NCBI RefSeq assembly: GCF_900116535.1
Contig: NZ_FPAU01000004.1
Span: forward strand, 468,824-532,823
Direction: 5' to 3'
Length of the DNA stretch: 64,000 nt
Source: Kosakonia arachidis
Lineage (GTDB): Bacteria; Pseudomonadota; Gammaproteobacteria; Enterobacterales; Enterobacteriaceae
Shown: positions 50,417-60,346 of the stretch, piece by piece
Numbering within the stretch: the stretch's first letter is position 1
Layout: every line of letters starts with the position of its first letter
Program-made: the position numbers and the translations under genes
The notes under the pieces: generated by a model
Told to the model about the DNA's origin: nothing
Databases searched by the model: none
The model's input: the letters and a program-made list of their open reading frames with translations, nothing else

Positions 50417-51568
50417 GTGGCCTCTGAAGACAACGAAGACAAAACAGAAGCCCCCACAGCGCACCGACTAGAAAAGGCGCGCGAAGAAGGGCAAGTCCCC
50501 CGATCAAAAGAGTTGACATCACTGTTGGTGATGTTGGTGGGTGTTTGCATTCTGTGGTTTGGCGGCGAGGTGTTTGGTCGACGGTTATCGATGGCGCTCT
50601 CTTCCGGGCTGCGCTTCGATCATAAAATCATCAACGATCCGGCGCTGTTTGTTGGTCAGGTTATCATGATGCTGAAAACGGCACTGCTGGGAATGCTGCC
50701 TCTATTGACTGGTGTGGTCATTATCGCGCTCGTTGCGCCAGTAATGTTGGGTGGTCTGGTTTTTAGCACCAAGTCACTGGAGTTTAATTTTTCCAAGCTC
50801 AATCCTCTGAGCGGTCTTGGGCGGCTATTTTCTTCCCAGGTGGGTGCTGAACTGTTCAAAGCGTTAATGAAAGCTTTGCTGATGGGCAGCGTCGCCGGGA
50901 CCTTCGTCTGGCATCACTGGCCGGATATGATGCGCATGATGAGCGAATCGCCGTTAACGGCCATGGCCAGCGCCCTTAATCTGGCCGGGCTCTGTGCGCT
51001 TCTGGTGTCGCTGAGCATCATACCGATGGTCGGTTTCGATGTTTTCTGGCAGATATACAGCCATTTGAAAAAATTGCGCATGTCGCGCCAGGACATCCGT
51101 GACGAATTTAAGCAGAGCGAAGGCGACCCGCATATCAAAAGTCGCATCCGCCAGATGCAGCGTGCCGCCGCTCGCCGCCGGATGATGGCCGATGTACCGA
51201 AAGCCGATGTCATTGTCACCAACCCGACGCACTATGCTGTCGCGCTGCAATATGACGAAAATAAAATGAGCGCGCCGAAAGTGGTGGCGAAAGGCTCCGG
51301 TCTGGTAGCACTGCGTATTCGCGAGTTGGGTACAGAAAATCGCGTGCCGATTCTGGAAGCACCACCACTGGCGCGTGCGCTTTTCCGCCATGCGGAAATT
51401 GGACAGCAGATCCCGGGCCAGCTTTATGCCGCGGTAGCCGAAGTGCTGGCGTGGGTATGGCAGTTGAAACGCTGGCGGCTGTCAGGCGGACAACGACCTG
51501 TTAAACCTGAGAATCTTCCGGTGCCTGAAGCGCTGGATTTTATGAACGAGAAGGACACTGATGGCTAA
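50417..51568 (+). CDS. flhB: Flagellar export apparatus protein FlhB
   Basis: The GTG at 50417 gives 383 residues, one more than E. coli, and aligns ASEDNEDKTEAP with its start; open codons upstream to 50369 are not used. Four membrane helices are followed by a cytoplasmic domain with the self-cleaving NPTH (IVTNPTHYAVAL), which switches export from hook to filament proteins. It overlaps flhA by 8 bp. Confidence 0.96.
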   Translation: MASEDNEDKTEAPTAHRLEKAREEGQVPRSKELTSLLVMLVGVCILWFGGEVFGRRLSMALSSGLRFDHKIINDPALFVGQVIMMLKTALLGMLPLLTGVVIIALVAPVMLGGLVFSTKSLEFNFSKLNPLSGLGRLFSSQVGAELFKALMKALLMGSVAGTFVWHHWPDMMRMMSESPLTAMASALNLAGLCALLVSLSIIPMVGFDVFWQIYSHLKKLRMSRQDIRDEFKQSEGDPHIKSRIRQMQRAAARRRMMADVPKADVIVTNPTHYAVALQYDENKMSAPKVVAKGSGLVALRIRELGTENRVPILEAPPLARALFRHAEIGQQIPGQLYAAVAEVLAWVWQLKRWRLSGGQRPVKPENLPVPEALDFMNEKDTDG

Positions 51569-53639
51569 TCTGGTAGCAATGCTGCGTCTGCCCAGCAATC
51601 TGAAATCGACCCAATGGCAATTGCTTGCCGGGCCTGTGCTCATTTTGCTTATTTTGTCGATGATGGTGCTGCCGCTGCCGGCGTTTGTCCTCGACCTGCT
51701 GTTTACCTTTAATATCGCGCTGTCGATCATGGTGCTGTTGGTGGCGATGTTCACCCAGCGCACGCTCGAATTTGCCGCCTTCCCGACCATTCTGCTGTTC
51801 ACCACCTTGCTGCGCCTGGCGCTCAATGTGGCCTCTACGCGTATCATTCTGATGGAAGGGCATACTGGTGCCGCCGCCGCAGGACGCGTAGTTGAAGCCT
51901 TTGGCCACTTCCTGGTCGGTGGCAACTTTGCCATCGGTATCGTGGTGTTCGTCATCCTCGTGATCATCAACTTTATGGTTATCACCAAAGGTGCAGGACG
52001 TATCGCGGAAGTGGGTGCGCGCTTCGTGCTGGACGGGATGCCTGGTAAGCAGATGGCGATCGATGCCGACCTTAACGCCGGGATCATCGGCGAAGATGAG
52101 GCGAAACGCCGCCGTTCGGAAGTGACGCAGGAAGCCGATTTCTACGGCTCAATGGACGGTGCGAGTAAGTTCGTTCGTGGCGACGCCGTAGCCGGTATTA
52201 TGATCATGGTGATCAACATCATCGGCGGTCTGCTCGTTGGTGTACTGCAACATGGTCTGTCGATGGGTGATGCGGCGGAGAGCTATACCCTGTTGACCAT
52301 CGGTGACGGCCTTGTCGCGCAGATCCCTGCGCTGGTTATTTCAACCGCAGCGGGCGTTATCGTCACACGCGTCAGCACCGATGAAGATGTTGGCCAGCAA
52401 ATGGTTGGTCAACTCTTCTCTAACCCGCGCGTTATGTTGCTGAGCGCCGGTGTTCTTGGTCTGCTGGGTATGGTGCCTGGCATGCCGAACTTTGTCTTCC
52501 TGCTGTTTACTGCCGCGCTGCTCGGGCTTGCCTGGTGGTTGCGCGGACGCCAACAGGCGGCACCTGTCGAAGCGGCACCGGTGAAAGTACTGGAAAACAC
52601 GCAGGCAGTGGAAGCAACCTGGAATGATGTGCAACTGGAAGATTCTCTCGGAATGGAAGTGGGATACCGCCTGATCCCGATGGTGGATTTCCAGCAGGAC
52701 GGCGAGCTGCTGGGGCGTATTCGCAGTATTCGTAAGAAATTTGCCCAGGACATGGGCTTCCTGCCGCCGGTGGTGCATATTCGCGATAACATGGATCTGC
52801 CGCCCGCACGTTATCGTATCTTGATGAAAGGGGTGGAAATTGGCAGCGGCGAAGCCTATCCGGGCCGTTGGCTGGCGATTAACCCTGGCACAGCAGCCGG
52901 TTCGCTGCCAGGCGAGCAGACTGTCGATCCGGCTTTTGGTCTGGCAGCAATCTGGATCGAGAGCGCGTTGAAAGAGCAGGCGCAAATCCAGGGTTTTACC
53001 GTGGTGGAAGCGAGTACCGTGGTGGCAACGCACCTCAACCACCTGATTGGTCAGTTCTCGGCGGAACTTTTTGGCCGTCAGGAAGCGCAGCAACTGCTTG
53101 ATCGTGTAAGTCAGGAGATGCCGAAGCTGACTGAAGATTTAGTGCCGGGCGTGGTGACGCTGACCACGCTGCATAAAGTGTTGCAAAACCTGCTGGCGGA
53201 GAAAGTGCCTATTCGCGATATGCGCACCATTCTCGAAACACTGGCGGAGCACGCACCGCTGCAAACCGACCCACACGAACTCACCGCGGTGGTGCGTGTA
53301 GCGCTCGGCCGTGCGATTACGCAGCAGTGGTTCCCGGGTAATGATGAAGTGCAGGTGATTGGCCTTGATACGCCGCTGGAACGCCTGCTGCTGCAAGCAC
53401 TGCAGGGCGGCGGCGGTCTGGAGCCGGGTCTTGCTGACCGCTTACTGGAGCAGACTCAGGAAGCGCTGGCACGTCAGGAGATGCTCGGCGCGCCGCCGGT
53501 GCTGTTGGTCAACCATGCCCTGCGTCCGTTGCTGGCGCGCTTCTTGCGCCGTAGCCTGCCGCAGCTGGTGGTGATGTCGAATATGGAAATGTCCGACAAT
53601 CGCCATATCCGCATGACAGCAACCATCGGGGGTAAATAA
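51561..53639 (+). CDS. flhA: Flagellar export apparatus protein FlhA
   Basis: This 692-residue protein has exactly the E. coli length. The N-terminal half contains about eight membrane helices and the FHIPEP signature region (RLALNVASTRIIL). The cytoplasmic half forms the nonameric ring that docks chaperone-substrate complexes and helps use proton motive force for export. Conservation with E. coli FlhA is very high. Confidence 0.98.
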   Translation: MANLVAMLRLPSNLKSTQWQLLAGPVLILLILSMMVLPLPAFVLDLLFTFNIALSIMVLLVAMFTQRTLEFAAFPTILLFTTLLRLALNVASTRIILMEGHTGAAAAGRVVEAFGHFLVGGNFAIGIVVFVILVIINFMVITKGAGRIAEVGARFVLDGMPGKQMAIDADLNAGIIGEDEAKRRRSEVTQEADFYGSMDGASKFVRGDAVAGIMIMVINIIGGLLVGVLQHGLSMGDAAESYTLLTIGDGLVAQIPALVISTAAGVIVTRVSTDEDVGQQMVGQLFSNPRVMLLSAGVLGLLGMVPGMPNFVFLLFTAALLGLAWWLRGRQQAAPVEAAPVKVLENTQAVEATWNDVQLEDSLGMEVGYRLIPMVDFQQDGELLGRIRSIRKKFAQDMGFLPPVVHIRDNMDLPPARYRILMKGVEIGSGEAYPGRWLAINPGTAAGSLPGEQTVDPAFGLAAIWIESALKEQAQIQGFTVVEASTVVATHLNHLIGQFSAELFGRQEAQQLLDRVSQEMPKLTEDLVPGVVTLTTLHKVLQNLLAEKVPIRDMRTILETLAEHAPLQTDPHELTAVVRVALGRAITQQWFPGNDEVQVIGLDTPLERLLLQALQGGGGLEPGLADRLLEQTQEALARQEMLGAPPVLLVNHALRPLLARFLRRSLPQLVVMSNMEMSDNRHIRMTATIGGK

Positions 53640-54049
53640 TGCGTTACCTTGCTTTTCTGATCGCCGCGCTGCCGTTGTTAGCCTGTGCGGCGGGTGAGGG
53701 CGCCTGGCAGGCTAGCAGCATTGGCATCCGGCTGGATAACCGGGGTGTAGCTGCGTCGTCACGGCCATTAGGGCCTACGCAACGGGTCGATGGGCTGATA
53801 ACGGAAGTGTCCTGGCGCTATGAACTTAACGGCCCGACGCCAGCGGGATTGCTGGTGCGTCTCTGTTCGCAGACGCGCTGCGTGGCGCTCGATAGCCAGA
53901 GCGGTTCAACGCGCGGTTTTGCTAATGTACCCGCAGCCGAACAATTACGTTTCGTCTGGGAAGTGCCGGGCGGCGGGCGTCTGTGGCCGCCGCTGAGCGT
54001 CCGTAGCAATCAGGTCATTGTGAATTACCGTCAACCAGCCAAAAGTTAA
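53639..54049 (+). CDS. flhE: Flagellar protein FlhE
   Basis: This 136-residue protein starts with a signal peptide (MRYLAFLIAALPLLACAAGE) and is periplasmic. In E. coli and Salmonella FlhE prevents proton leakage through the flagellar export gate. Two cysteines in LCSQTRC may form a disulfide. The ATG shares one base with the flhA stop. Confidence 0.94.
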   Translation: MRYLAFLIAALPLLACAAGEGAWQASSIGIRLDNRGVAASSRPLGPTQRVDGLITEVSWRYELNGPTPAGLLVRLCSQTRCVALDSQSGSTRGFANVPAAEQLRFVWEVPGGGRLWPPLSVRSNQVIVNYRQPAKS

Positions 54050-54100
54050 CTGCTTTGCTGGCAATAAACTCAATCGCTTAGCTGTTTGTTTTCGCCTTCG

Positions 54101-54125
54101 ATCCCGCCATCAGCGCGGGATTTTG
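54101..54125 (+). terminator. Terminator after flhE
   Basis: ATCCCGC pairs with GCGGGAT over a 7-nt loop and is followed by TTTT. It closes the flhBAE operon. Confidence 0.75.
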
Positions 54126-54163
54126 CTATCTGCCACTCATTTTTGACCATGCCTTTTGAAGAA

Positions 54164-54182
54164 TTAGAAACGCTGTTTTATA
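54164..54182. promoter_or_regulatory. Candidate KdgR operator upstream of the rhamnogalacturonan cassette
   Basis: TTAGAAACGCTGTTTTATA matches the KdgR consensus AATRAAAYNNYRTTTYATT at 15 consecutive positions (4-18). A perfect 16-bp palindrome CTGTTTTATAAAACAG (54173-54188) overlaps it and could be an alternative operator. KdgR represses pectin-catabolism genes in enterobacteria, fitting the downstream genes. Confidence 0.55.
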
Positions 54183-54352
54183 AAACAGTGATGCGCGTAT
54201 CGACACTCTTTGCATTTTTGCCAGTTACCCCTTTTTGCTGGCAGAAACAGAAAGGTTTCCTGCTGCATATCCTCTTACTTTAGCCGTGTAAGAAATTCCT
54301 TTGGCTAAGCCGGATTGTCAAAGGTCCCCAATAATGAACAGGGTTGACGGCA

Positions 54353-55927
54353 ATGAAAACACGCAAAATTGGACTGGTTAATTACCTCGCCTACGGTTCT
54401 GGCGACTTTTTGGGCGCGGGCACGACCGCATTGACTGCCGCATGGTTACTCTATTTCTACACAACATTTTGTGGTCTGACACCGATCGAAGCGACATTTA
54501 TTTTTGCAACCGCGAGAGTGCTGGATGCAGTCGTGAGTCCGCTGATGGGTTTTTTGACCGATAACTTCGGTACGACCTGGCTGGGCAAACGTTTTGGTCG
54601 CCGTAAATTCTTTATTCTGTTGGGTATACCTTGTGTCTTCAGCTACTCAATCATGTGGGTAGGGGACATGAGCTTTTGGTATTACCTGCTGACCTACCTG
54701 CTGTTTGATGTGGTCTACACCATGATTCTGGTGCCCTATGAAACCCTGGTGCCGGAAATGACTGATGACTTCAAACAAAAAACCAAATTCTCCGGCGCGC
54801 GTATCTCAATGGCGCAAATGTCAGCGATTCTGGCGTCATTCCTGCCGGGGATCCTGCTGACGCATTTTGGCAAAGACAATCCGATCTCTTTCTTCTATGC
54901 CAGCCTGGTGTTCGCGGTGATGTGCGCCATGATGCTGACGTTTGTCTGGTGCTTCACCTGGGAACGCCCGCGTGAAGAGTGGACGGAGGCAGCGCTGCGC
55001 GCGGAAGTGGAGAAGAAACACCTTACTCTCGGGCAGAGCCTGAGTCGCCTGTTTGTAGAACTGAGCTCAACACTGCGTATCAAAATCTTCCGCCAGCACC
55101 TGGGTATGTATCTCGGCGGTTATATCGCCCAGGATGTGTTCAACGCCGTATTCACTTACTACGTGGTGTTTGTGCTGACGCAGGAAGCTTCAGTGGCATC
55201 CAGCCTGATGGGCACCATGGCTATCTTCCAGTTCATTGCGGTTATTGCCATGATCCCGCTATGTATTCGCTTTGGACCTGCGCCGTCTTACCGCATGGTA
55301 GTGGTGCTGTTCGGTCTGAGCGCCTCGTCGTACGGCGTGCTTTATTACACTGGCTTGAGTGACGTGTACTCACTGTTGCTGCTGATTTCTGCCGTTGCTG
55401 GCCTGGGGCGTGGCGGTATCAACTATGTGCCGTGGAATACCTACACCTACATCGCTGACATTGACGAAGTGGTCACCGGCCAGCGTCGGGAAGGGATTTT
55501 CGCTGGCATTATGACGCTGACGCGCAAAGCCTCACAGGCCGGTGCGGTGATGCTGGTGGGGATCGTGATGCAGACTTCTGGTTTTGTCTCCGGGCAGAAA
55601 ACCCAGGCGGCGGAAGTGAGCCACACCATTCTGATGATCATGTGCGTTGGCACTATCGTCGTCCTGTGCTGCGGTTTCCTCGTTTCCCTACGCTTCAAGC
55701 TGGACCTGAAAACGCACGGCGTGCTACGTGAAGAGACGGCAAAAATGCGCCAAAGCGGCCGTGCAATGCCGGAATGCATTACCTCGCAGGCGCGTGAAAC
55801 GGTCGAGATGCTGGCGGGAATGCCGTACGAATCCCTGTGGGGCAATAACAATATTGGCTATCTGAATCGTAATAAACCTGCCGCGCCCTCCCTGAAAGAC
55901 GTGTCTCTGAAATCGACTTACAACTGA
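54353..55927 (+). CDS. GPH-family MFS transporter, probably for rhamnogalacturonan oligosaccharides (RhiT-like)
   Basis: The ATG at 54353 gives 524 residues; a TTG three codons upstream is less likely. About twelve hydrophobic helices and the glycoside-pentoside-hexuronide family pattern (NYLAYGSGDFLGAG, FGRRKFFILLGIP, VPYETLVPEMTDD) are visible. A soluble C-terminal tail of about 60 residues follows. The next gene, 10 bp away, encodes a GH105 hydrolase, the same pairing as the Dickeya rhiT-rhiN genes, so the likely cargo is unsaturated rhamnogalacturonan disaccharides. Confidence 0.8.
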   Translation: MKTRKIGLVNYLAYGSGDFLGAGTTALTAAWLLYFYTTFCGLTPIEATFIFATARVLDAVVSPLMGFLTDNFGTTWLGKRFGRRKFFILLGIPCVFSYSIMWVGDMSFWYYLLTYLLFDVVYTMILVPYETLVPEMTDDFKQKTKFSGARISMAQMSAILASFLPGILLTHFGKDNPISFFYASLVFAVMCAMMLTFVWCFTWERPREEWTEAALRAEVEKKHLTLGQSLSRLFVELSSTLRIKIFRQHLGMYLGGYIAQDVFNAVFTYYVVFVLTQEASVASSLMGTMAIFQFIAVIAMIPLCIRFGPAPSYRMVVVLFGLSASSYGVLYYTGLSDVYSLLLLISAVAGLGRGGINYVPWNTYTYIADIDEVVTGQRREGIFAGIMTLTRKASQAGAVMLVGIVMQTSGFVSGQKTQAAEVSHTILMIMCVGTIVVLCCGFLVSLRFKLDLKTHGVLREETAKMRQSGRAMPECITSQARETVEMLAGMPYESLWGNNNIGYLNRNKPAAPSLKDVSLKSTYN

Positions 55928-55937
55928 GGTTAAGAAT

Positions 55938-57077
55938 ATGAAGGTTTGGCCTGTCAAACACAGCCCGTTACTGCGTCAGCCGGAGCATTTTATTGCCCGT
56001 GATGAATTGAAAGCGTTGATTCGCAGGGTTACGCACAACCTGGTCAACATTCACGATACTACTGGCGAATTTTTACTCCGGCTGGATGATGGCCGCGTGA
56101 TTGACACCAAGGGCTGGGGGGGCTGGGAGTGGACGCACGGCGTCGGGCTGTACGGGATGTATCAGTATTATCGCCAGACCGGAGATGAGACGACTCGCGA
56201 GATGATTGATAGCTGGTTCACTGACCGTTTTGCGCAAGGGGCAACCACCAAAAATGTCAACACCATGGCGCCGTTCCTGACGCTGGCGTACCGCTATGAA
56301 GAGACGCGCAATCCAACGTACTTGCCGTGGCTGGAGAGTTGGGCAGAGTGGGCGATGAACGAAATGCCACGCACCGATCACGGTGGCATGCAGCACATTA
56401 CGCTGGCGGAAGAGAATCATCAGCAGATGTGGGATGACACCCTGATGATGACAGTACTGCCGTTGGCGAAGATCGGTAAGTTGCTCAATCGCCCGGACTA
56501 TGTGGAAGAGGCGGTCTATCAGTTCCTGTTGCATGTGCAAAATTTAATGGATCGAGAAACCGGGTTGTGGTTCCACGGCTGGAACTACGAGGGGCAACAT
56601 AACTTTGCCAAAGCACGATGGGCGCGCGGCAATAGCTGGCTGACTATCGTGATTCCGGATTTTCTTGAGCTGGTGGATATACCGGAAAATAACGCGGTGC
56701 GCCGTTATCTGTTGCAGGTGCTGAATGCACAAGTCGCCGCGCTGGCGAAATGCCAGCATGAAAGCGGGCTGTGGCATACATTGCTGGACGATGCCGATTC
56801 CTATCTGGAGGCTTCGGCTACGGCAGGGTTTGCTTACGGCATTTTGAAAGCGCTACGTAAACGCTATATCAGTGCTGATTATTCTGAGGTGGCAGAAAAC
56901 GCGGTCAAAGCGATCGTTGGCAATATTTCGCCGGAAGGAGAGCTGTTGCAGGTTTCGTTCGGCACCGGCATGGGCAGTAACCTGGAGTTCTACCGCCAGA
57001 TCCCACTCACCTCTATGCCATATGGTCAGGCTATGGCCATGCTCTGTCTGACGGAATATTTGCGTAAATATTTCTGA
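55938..57077 (+). CDS. Glycoside hydrolase family 105, unsaturated rhamnogalacturonyl hydrolase (RhiN/YteR-like)
   Basis: This 379-residue protein has no signal peptide, so it works in the cytoplasm on imported sugars. The alpha/alpha-barrel family pattern is seen in WGGWEWTHGVGLYGMYQYY, QMWDDTLMMTVLPLAKIG with candidate catalytic D166/D167, FHGWNYEGQHNFAKARWARG and ASATAGFAYGI. GH105 enzymes split the unsaturated galacturonyl residue from rhamnose after rhamnogalacturonan lyase action. It forms an operon with the transporter gene. Confidence 0.87.
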   Translation: MKVWPVKHSPLLRQPEHFIARDELKALIRRVTHNLVNIHDTTGEFLLRLDDGRVIDTKGWGGWEWTHGVGLYGMYQYYRQTGDETTREMIDSWFTDRFAQGATTKNVNTMAPFLTLAYRYEETRNPTYLPWLESWAEWAMNEMPRTDHGGMQHITLAEENHQQMWDDTLMMTVLPLAKIGKLLNRPDYVEEAVYQFLLHVQNLMDRETGLWFHGWNYEGQHNFAKARWARGNSWLTIVIPDFLELVDIPENNAVRRYLLQVLNAQVAALAKCQHESGLWHTLLDDADSYLEASATAGFAYGILKALRKRYISADYSEVAENAVKAIVGNISPEGELLQVSFGTGMGSNLEFYRQIPLTSMPYGQAMAMLCLTEYLRKYF

Positions 57078-57095
57078 GCCTGCTATGCGTAAACT

Positions 57096-57130
57096 AAAAA
57101 CCGCTCCTGCTTATGGTGAGTGGTTTTTTC
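57096..57130 (+). terminator. Terminator after the GH105 gene
   Basis: AAAAACCGCTC pairs with GAGTGGTTTTT (one G-T pair) and ends in a T run. Confidence 0.85.
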
Positions 57131-57335
57131 TTATCTGGAATAATCTGCTCCTGTTTTTATGCGGGTGAAAATAATAAACCTGACTGTAATTATTAAGAAA
57201 ACTCATTGGATGAGTAATTGAATTATTTATTCGGCATTAATGAAATTGTGATTAAGCACACACTGTATGGATTCTGTATTGTCTACTTTTAATTGGTGTT
57301 TGAGATTTGTCTGCTATGTAAACACGGAGGTGAAA

Positions 57336-57626
57336 ATGGGTGAAATAGTGGGTGGCTATGTTATTGACCCTGCGGTCAACCTCAATGAAAAGAGAATGAC
57401 GAACGAGCAGCTATCCCGGTTTATAACCGCGTTTGAAGGGATTGTTGGCGCGAAATATTTGCCGCTTATATATATTGGTAGCCAACGAGTTACGGGCTAT
57501 TTGTACGCTTACATCGCGCAACGTACTTTTATTTATTCCCATTCAGTAGAGGTGACCCTTGTCAAGGTCGTTATTCATGAGTCATTTGACAATCAATTAA
57601 CTATCCACTCAATTAGTGAGATCTGA
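57336..57626 (+). CDS. Orphan small protein of unknown function
   Basis: The ATG at 57336 follows a near-perfect ribosome-binding site (GGAGGTGA) and gives 96 residues; an open extension upstream is ignored. The sequence (MGEIVGGYVIDPAVNLNEKR, then LPLIYIGSQRVTGYLYAYIA) has no signal peptide or recognised motif and may form a small alpha/beta domain. It is AT-rich compared with its neighbours, which points to recent arrival. I do not recognise the family. Confidence 0.6.
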   Translation: MGEIVGGYVIDPAVNLNEKRMTNEQLSRFITAFEGIVGAKYLPLIYIGSQRVTGYLYAYIAQRTFIYSHSVEVTLVKVVIHESFDNQLTIHSISEI

Positions 57627-57740
57627 ACCTTATTATCGCCATGATAGTGTTTATTCGTTGAGATAAATGTTCTTTTATTGTTAACTCTGTCATTTATTGT
57701 TATGCGCGTCTGCTCAATCTTATCCAGAGTGTAACAAAAA

Positions 57741-57769
57741 GTCCGCCTCCGGTGAGGCGGACGGTTTTT
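57741..57769. terminator. Bidirectional terminator downstream of argS
   Basis: GTCCGCCTC pairs with GAGGCGGAC around CGGT, with AAAAA on the left and a T run on the right. It mainly ends argS on the minus strand. Confidence 0.85.
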
Positions 57770-59502
57770 TACATTCTGTCGACGGTTTCAATACCCAGCG
57801 TATCCAGCCCCAGCTTCAGCGTTTTCGCCGTTAGCAGCGCCAGTTTCAGACGGCTGTTACGCACCTCTTCATTCTCGGCGGAGAGAATCGGGCAGTGCTC
57901 ATAGAAACCGGAAAACAGACCTGCCAGATCGTACAGGTAGGCACACATCACGTGCGGTGTCCCTTCACGAGCCACAACGTTTAGCGTTTCTTCAAATTGC
58001 AGTAGTCGAGCGGCCAGTTGTGATTCGCGTTCTTCGGCGATGGTAACCAGTGCATTCTCCAGCACGCTCTCTTCAATACCCGCTTTGCGGAACACGGAGA
58101 GTACGCGCGTATAGGCATACTGCATATATGGCGCGGTATTGCCTTCAAACGCCAGCATGTTATCCCAGTCGAAAACGTAGTCGGTGGTACGGTTCTTCGA
58201 CAGATCCGCGTATTTCACCGCACCGATGCCCACCGCGTTGGCCAGTTTTTCCAGCTCGTCTGCCGGCATTTCCGGGTTTTTCTCAGCAACCAGGCGGCGT
58301 GCACGCTCCAGCGCTTCATCCAGTAGATCGGCGAGTTTTACCGTACCGCCAGCACGGGTTTTAAACGGTTTACCATCCTTGCCCAGCATCATGCCGAACA
58401 TATGGTGCTCCAGTGGCACAGAATCCGGCACATAACCGGCTTGACGCACAATAGTCCACGCCTGCATCAGATGCTGGTGCTGACGAGAATCAATGTAGTA
58501 GAGCACACGATCGGCATGCAACGTTTCATAACGGTATTTGGCGCAGGCGATATCGGTCGTCGTGTACAGGTAACCACCATCCTTCTTCTGGATGATAACC
58601 CCCATCGGTTCGCCTTCCTTGTTTTTGTACTCATCAAGGAACACTACGGTGGCACCTTCACTTTCTACCGCCAGGCCTTTCGCTTTCAGGTCAGCAACGA
58701 TGCCAGGTAGCATCGGGTTGTAGAGGCTTTCCCCCATCACATCTTTGCGCGTCAGGGTAACGTTTAAACGCTCATAGGTTTTCTGGTTCTGACTCATTGT
58801 GATGTCGACCAGTTTGCGCCACATTTCACGGCAGTATTCATCGCCACCCTGCAGTTTCACCACGTAGCCGCGCGCGCGTTCCGCGAAGGCGGCATCTTCG
58901 TCGTAATGTTTTTTCGCTTCGCGGTAGAAACCTTCCAGATCTGCCAGCGCCATTTCTCCGGCGTTTTCCTGCTGCTTCAGCTCGAGATACGCAATCAGCA
59001 TGCCGAACTGGGTGCCCCAGTCGCCAACGTGGTTCGCGCGAATAACGTTGTGGCCGAGGAATTCCAGCGTACGTACGGAGGCATCGCCAATGATAGTTGA
59101 GCGTAGATGGCCAACGTGCATCTCTTTCGCCACGTTTGGCGCAGAGTAGTCAACCACAATGGTCTGCGGCTGCGGTTGTGTTACGCCCAGACGTTCAGAT
59201 TTTAGTGCCTGATTAACGTGCGCCGCGAGAAATTCCGGCGCGAGGAAGATATTGATAAAACCCGGCCCGGCGATTTCAACTTTGTTGGCAATCCCGTCGA
59301 GTGATAGATGAGACAGAACCTGCTCAGCCAGTTGTCGCGGCGCCATACCCAGCTTTTTAGCCACTGCCATTACACCGTTAGCCTGATAGTCGCCAAACTG
59401 GACTTTCGCTGACTGACGAACCTGTGGTTCGCAATCGGCAGCAGCACCTGCCGCAATCATGGCTTGACTGACTTTTTCTGAGAGAAGAGCCTGAATATTC
59501 AC
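57769..59502 (-). CDS. argS: Arginyl-tRNA synthetase
   Basis: This 577-residue class I synthetase has the E. coli length. The N-terminal tRNA-binding Add-1 domain precedes the catalytic Rossmann fold with the HIGH-type motif HVGH ([17 protein letters not shown]) and the ATP-binding [13 protein letters not shown] region; a canonical KMSK is absent, as usual for this enzyme. The C-terminal helical domain recognises the anticodon. It attaches arginine to its tRNAs and is essential. Confidence 0.98.
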   Translation of the reverse strand: MNIQALLSEKVSQAMIAAGAAADCEPQVRQSAKVQFGDYQANGVMAVAKKLGMAPRQLAEQVLSHLSLDGIANKVEIAGPGFINIFLAPEFLAAHVNQALKSERLGVTQPQPQTIVVDYSAPNVAKEMHVGHLRSTIIGDASVRTLEFLGHNVIRANHVGDWGTQFGMLIAYLELKQQENAGEMALADLEGFYREAKKHYDEDAAFAERARGYVVKLQGGDEYCREMWRKLVDITMSQNQKTYERLNVTLTRKDVMGESLYNPMLPGIVADLKAKGLAVESEGATVVFLDEYKNKEGEPMGVIIQKKDGGYLYTTTDIACAKYRYETLHADRVLYYIDSRQHQHLMQAWTIVRQAGYVPDSVPLEHHMFGMMLGKDGKPFKTRAGGTVKLADLLDEALERARRLVAEKNPEMPADELEKLANAVGIGAVKYADLSKNRTTDYVFDWDNMLAFEGNTAPYMQYAYTRVLSVFRKAGIEESVLENALVTIAEERESQLAARLLQFEETLNVVAREGTPHVMCAYLYDLAGLFSGFYEHCPILSAENEEVRNSRLKLALLTAKTLKLGLDTLGIETVDRM

Positions 59503-59715
59503 CGGGATACCTTACGTTTATGACGCGACACAAGTGGGCGCGTCCGGGTGTTCATTAAAGGCGGGAGTATACTGCAATTGCCCGTTGGCGTCAGCACCGC
59601 GTCGCGCGTGGTCTGTGCAGAAAATCATCCACCGGTGCACAGAAGGCCAGCCAGTTGGTTAGTGGCGTATAACACGGTAGATTATGCGCTTTGCGACAAC
59701 ATATGGGCACGGCTT

Positions 59716-60276
59716 ATGAACAACTGGCAAGAAATTGAAGAACTGCAGGATATTGTTGCGGATCTACCGCGTTTTCGCGACGATTTGCGGGCGCTAACCA
59801 CGAGATTAGGGCTGGCGATTGCGCCGCTTCATGCTGACCATATTTCTCTGCGCTGCCACCAGAACACTACGGCGGAGCGCTGGCGACGCGGATTTGAACA
59901 GTGCGGTGAATTGCTATCGGAAAATATCATCAACGGACGTCCGATATGCTTGTTTAAATTGCATCAGCCGCTGCATGTGGAGCACTGGGCATTTACGGTG
60001 ATTGAACTGCCGTGGCCGGGCGAGAAACGCTATCCGCACGAAGGCTGGGAGCATATCGAAATTGTTCTGCCAGGCGAGCCAGAAGCTCTGAATGCTCGTG
60101 CACTGGCGCTGCTGGCTGATGAGGGGTTAAGCCAGCCGGGTATCGCCGTGAAAACCAGTTCGCCAAAAGGGGAACGCGAACGTTTGCCAAACCCAACGCT
60201 TGCGGTAACCGACGGCAAAGTGACGGTGAAATTTCACCCGTGGACCATTGAAGAGATTGTTGCCAGCGAGCAGTGA
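59716..60276 (+). CDS. yecM: VOC-superfamily protein YecM
   Basis: The ATG at 59716 gives 186 residues (E. coli 188) and matches the E. coli start; the frame is open 56 codons further upstream but those do not resemble protein. The fold is of the isomerase/dioxygenase metalloenzyme type, with conserved DHISLRCHQN, WPGEKRYPHEGWEHIEIV and VKFHPW. The structure of the E. coli protein suggests a metal-binding enzyme; the substrate is unknown. Confidence 0.9.
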   Translation: MNNWQEIEELQDIVADLPRFRDDLRALTTRLGLAIAPLHADHISLRCHQNTTAERWRRGFEQCGELLSENIINGRPICLFKLHQPLHVEHWAFTVIELPWPGEKRYPHEGWEHIEIVLPGEPEALNARALALLADEGLSQPGIAVKTSSPKGERERLPNPTLAVTDGKVTVKFHPWTIEEIVASEQ

Positions 60277-60346
60277 CGCTCGCAGGTGTGAAGGCGCGCA
60301 GATTCGCCGTTATATAAGCGTGTCATGATGAACAAATGGAGGAGCT

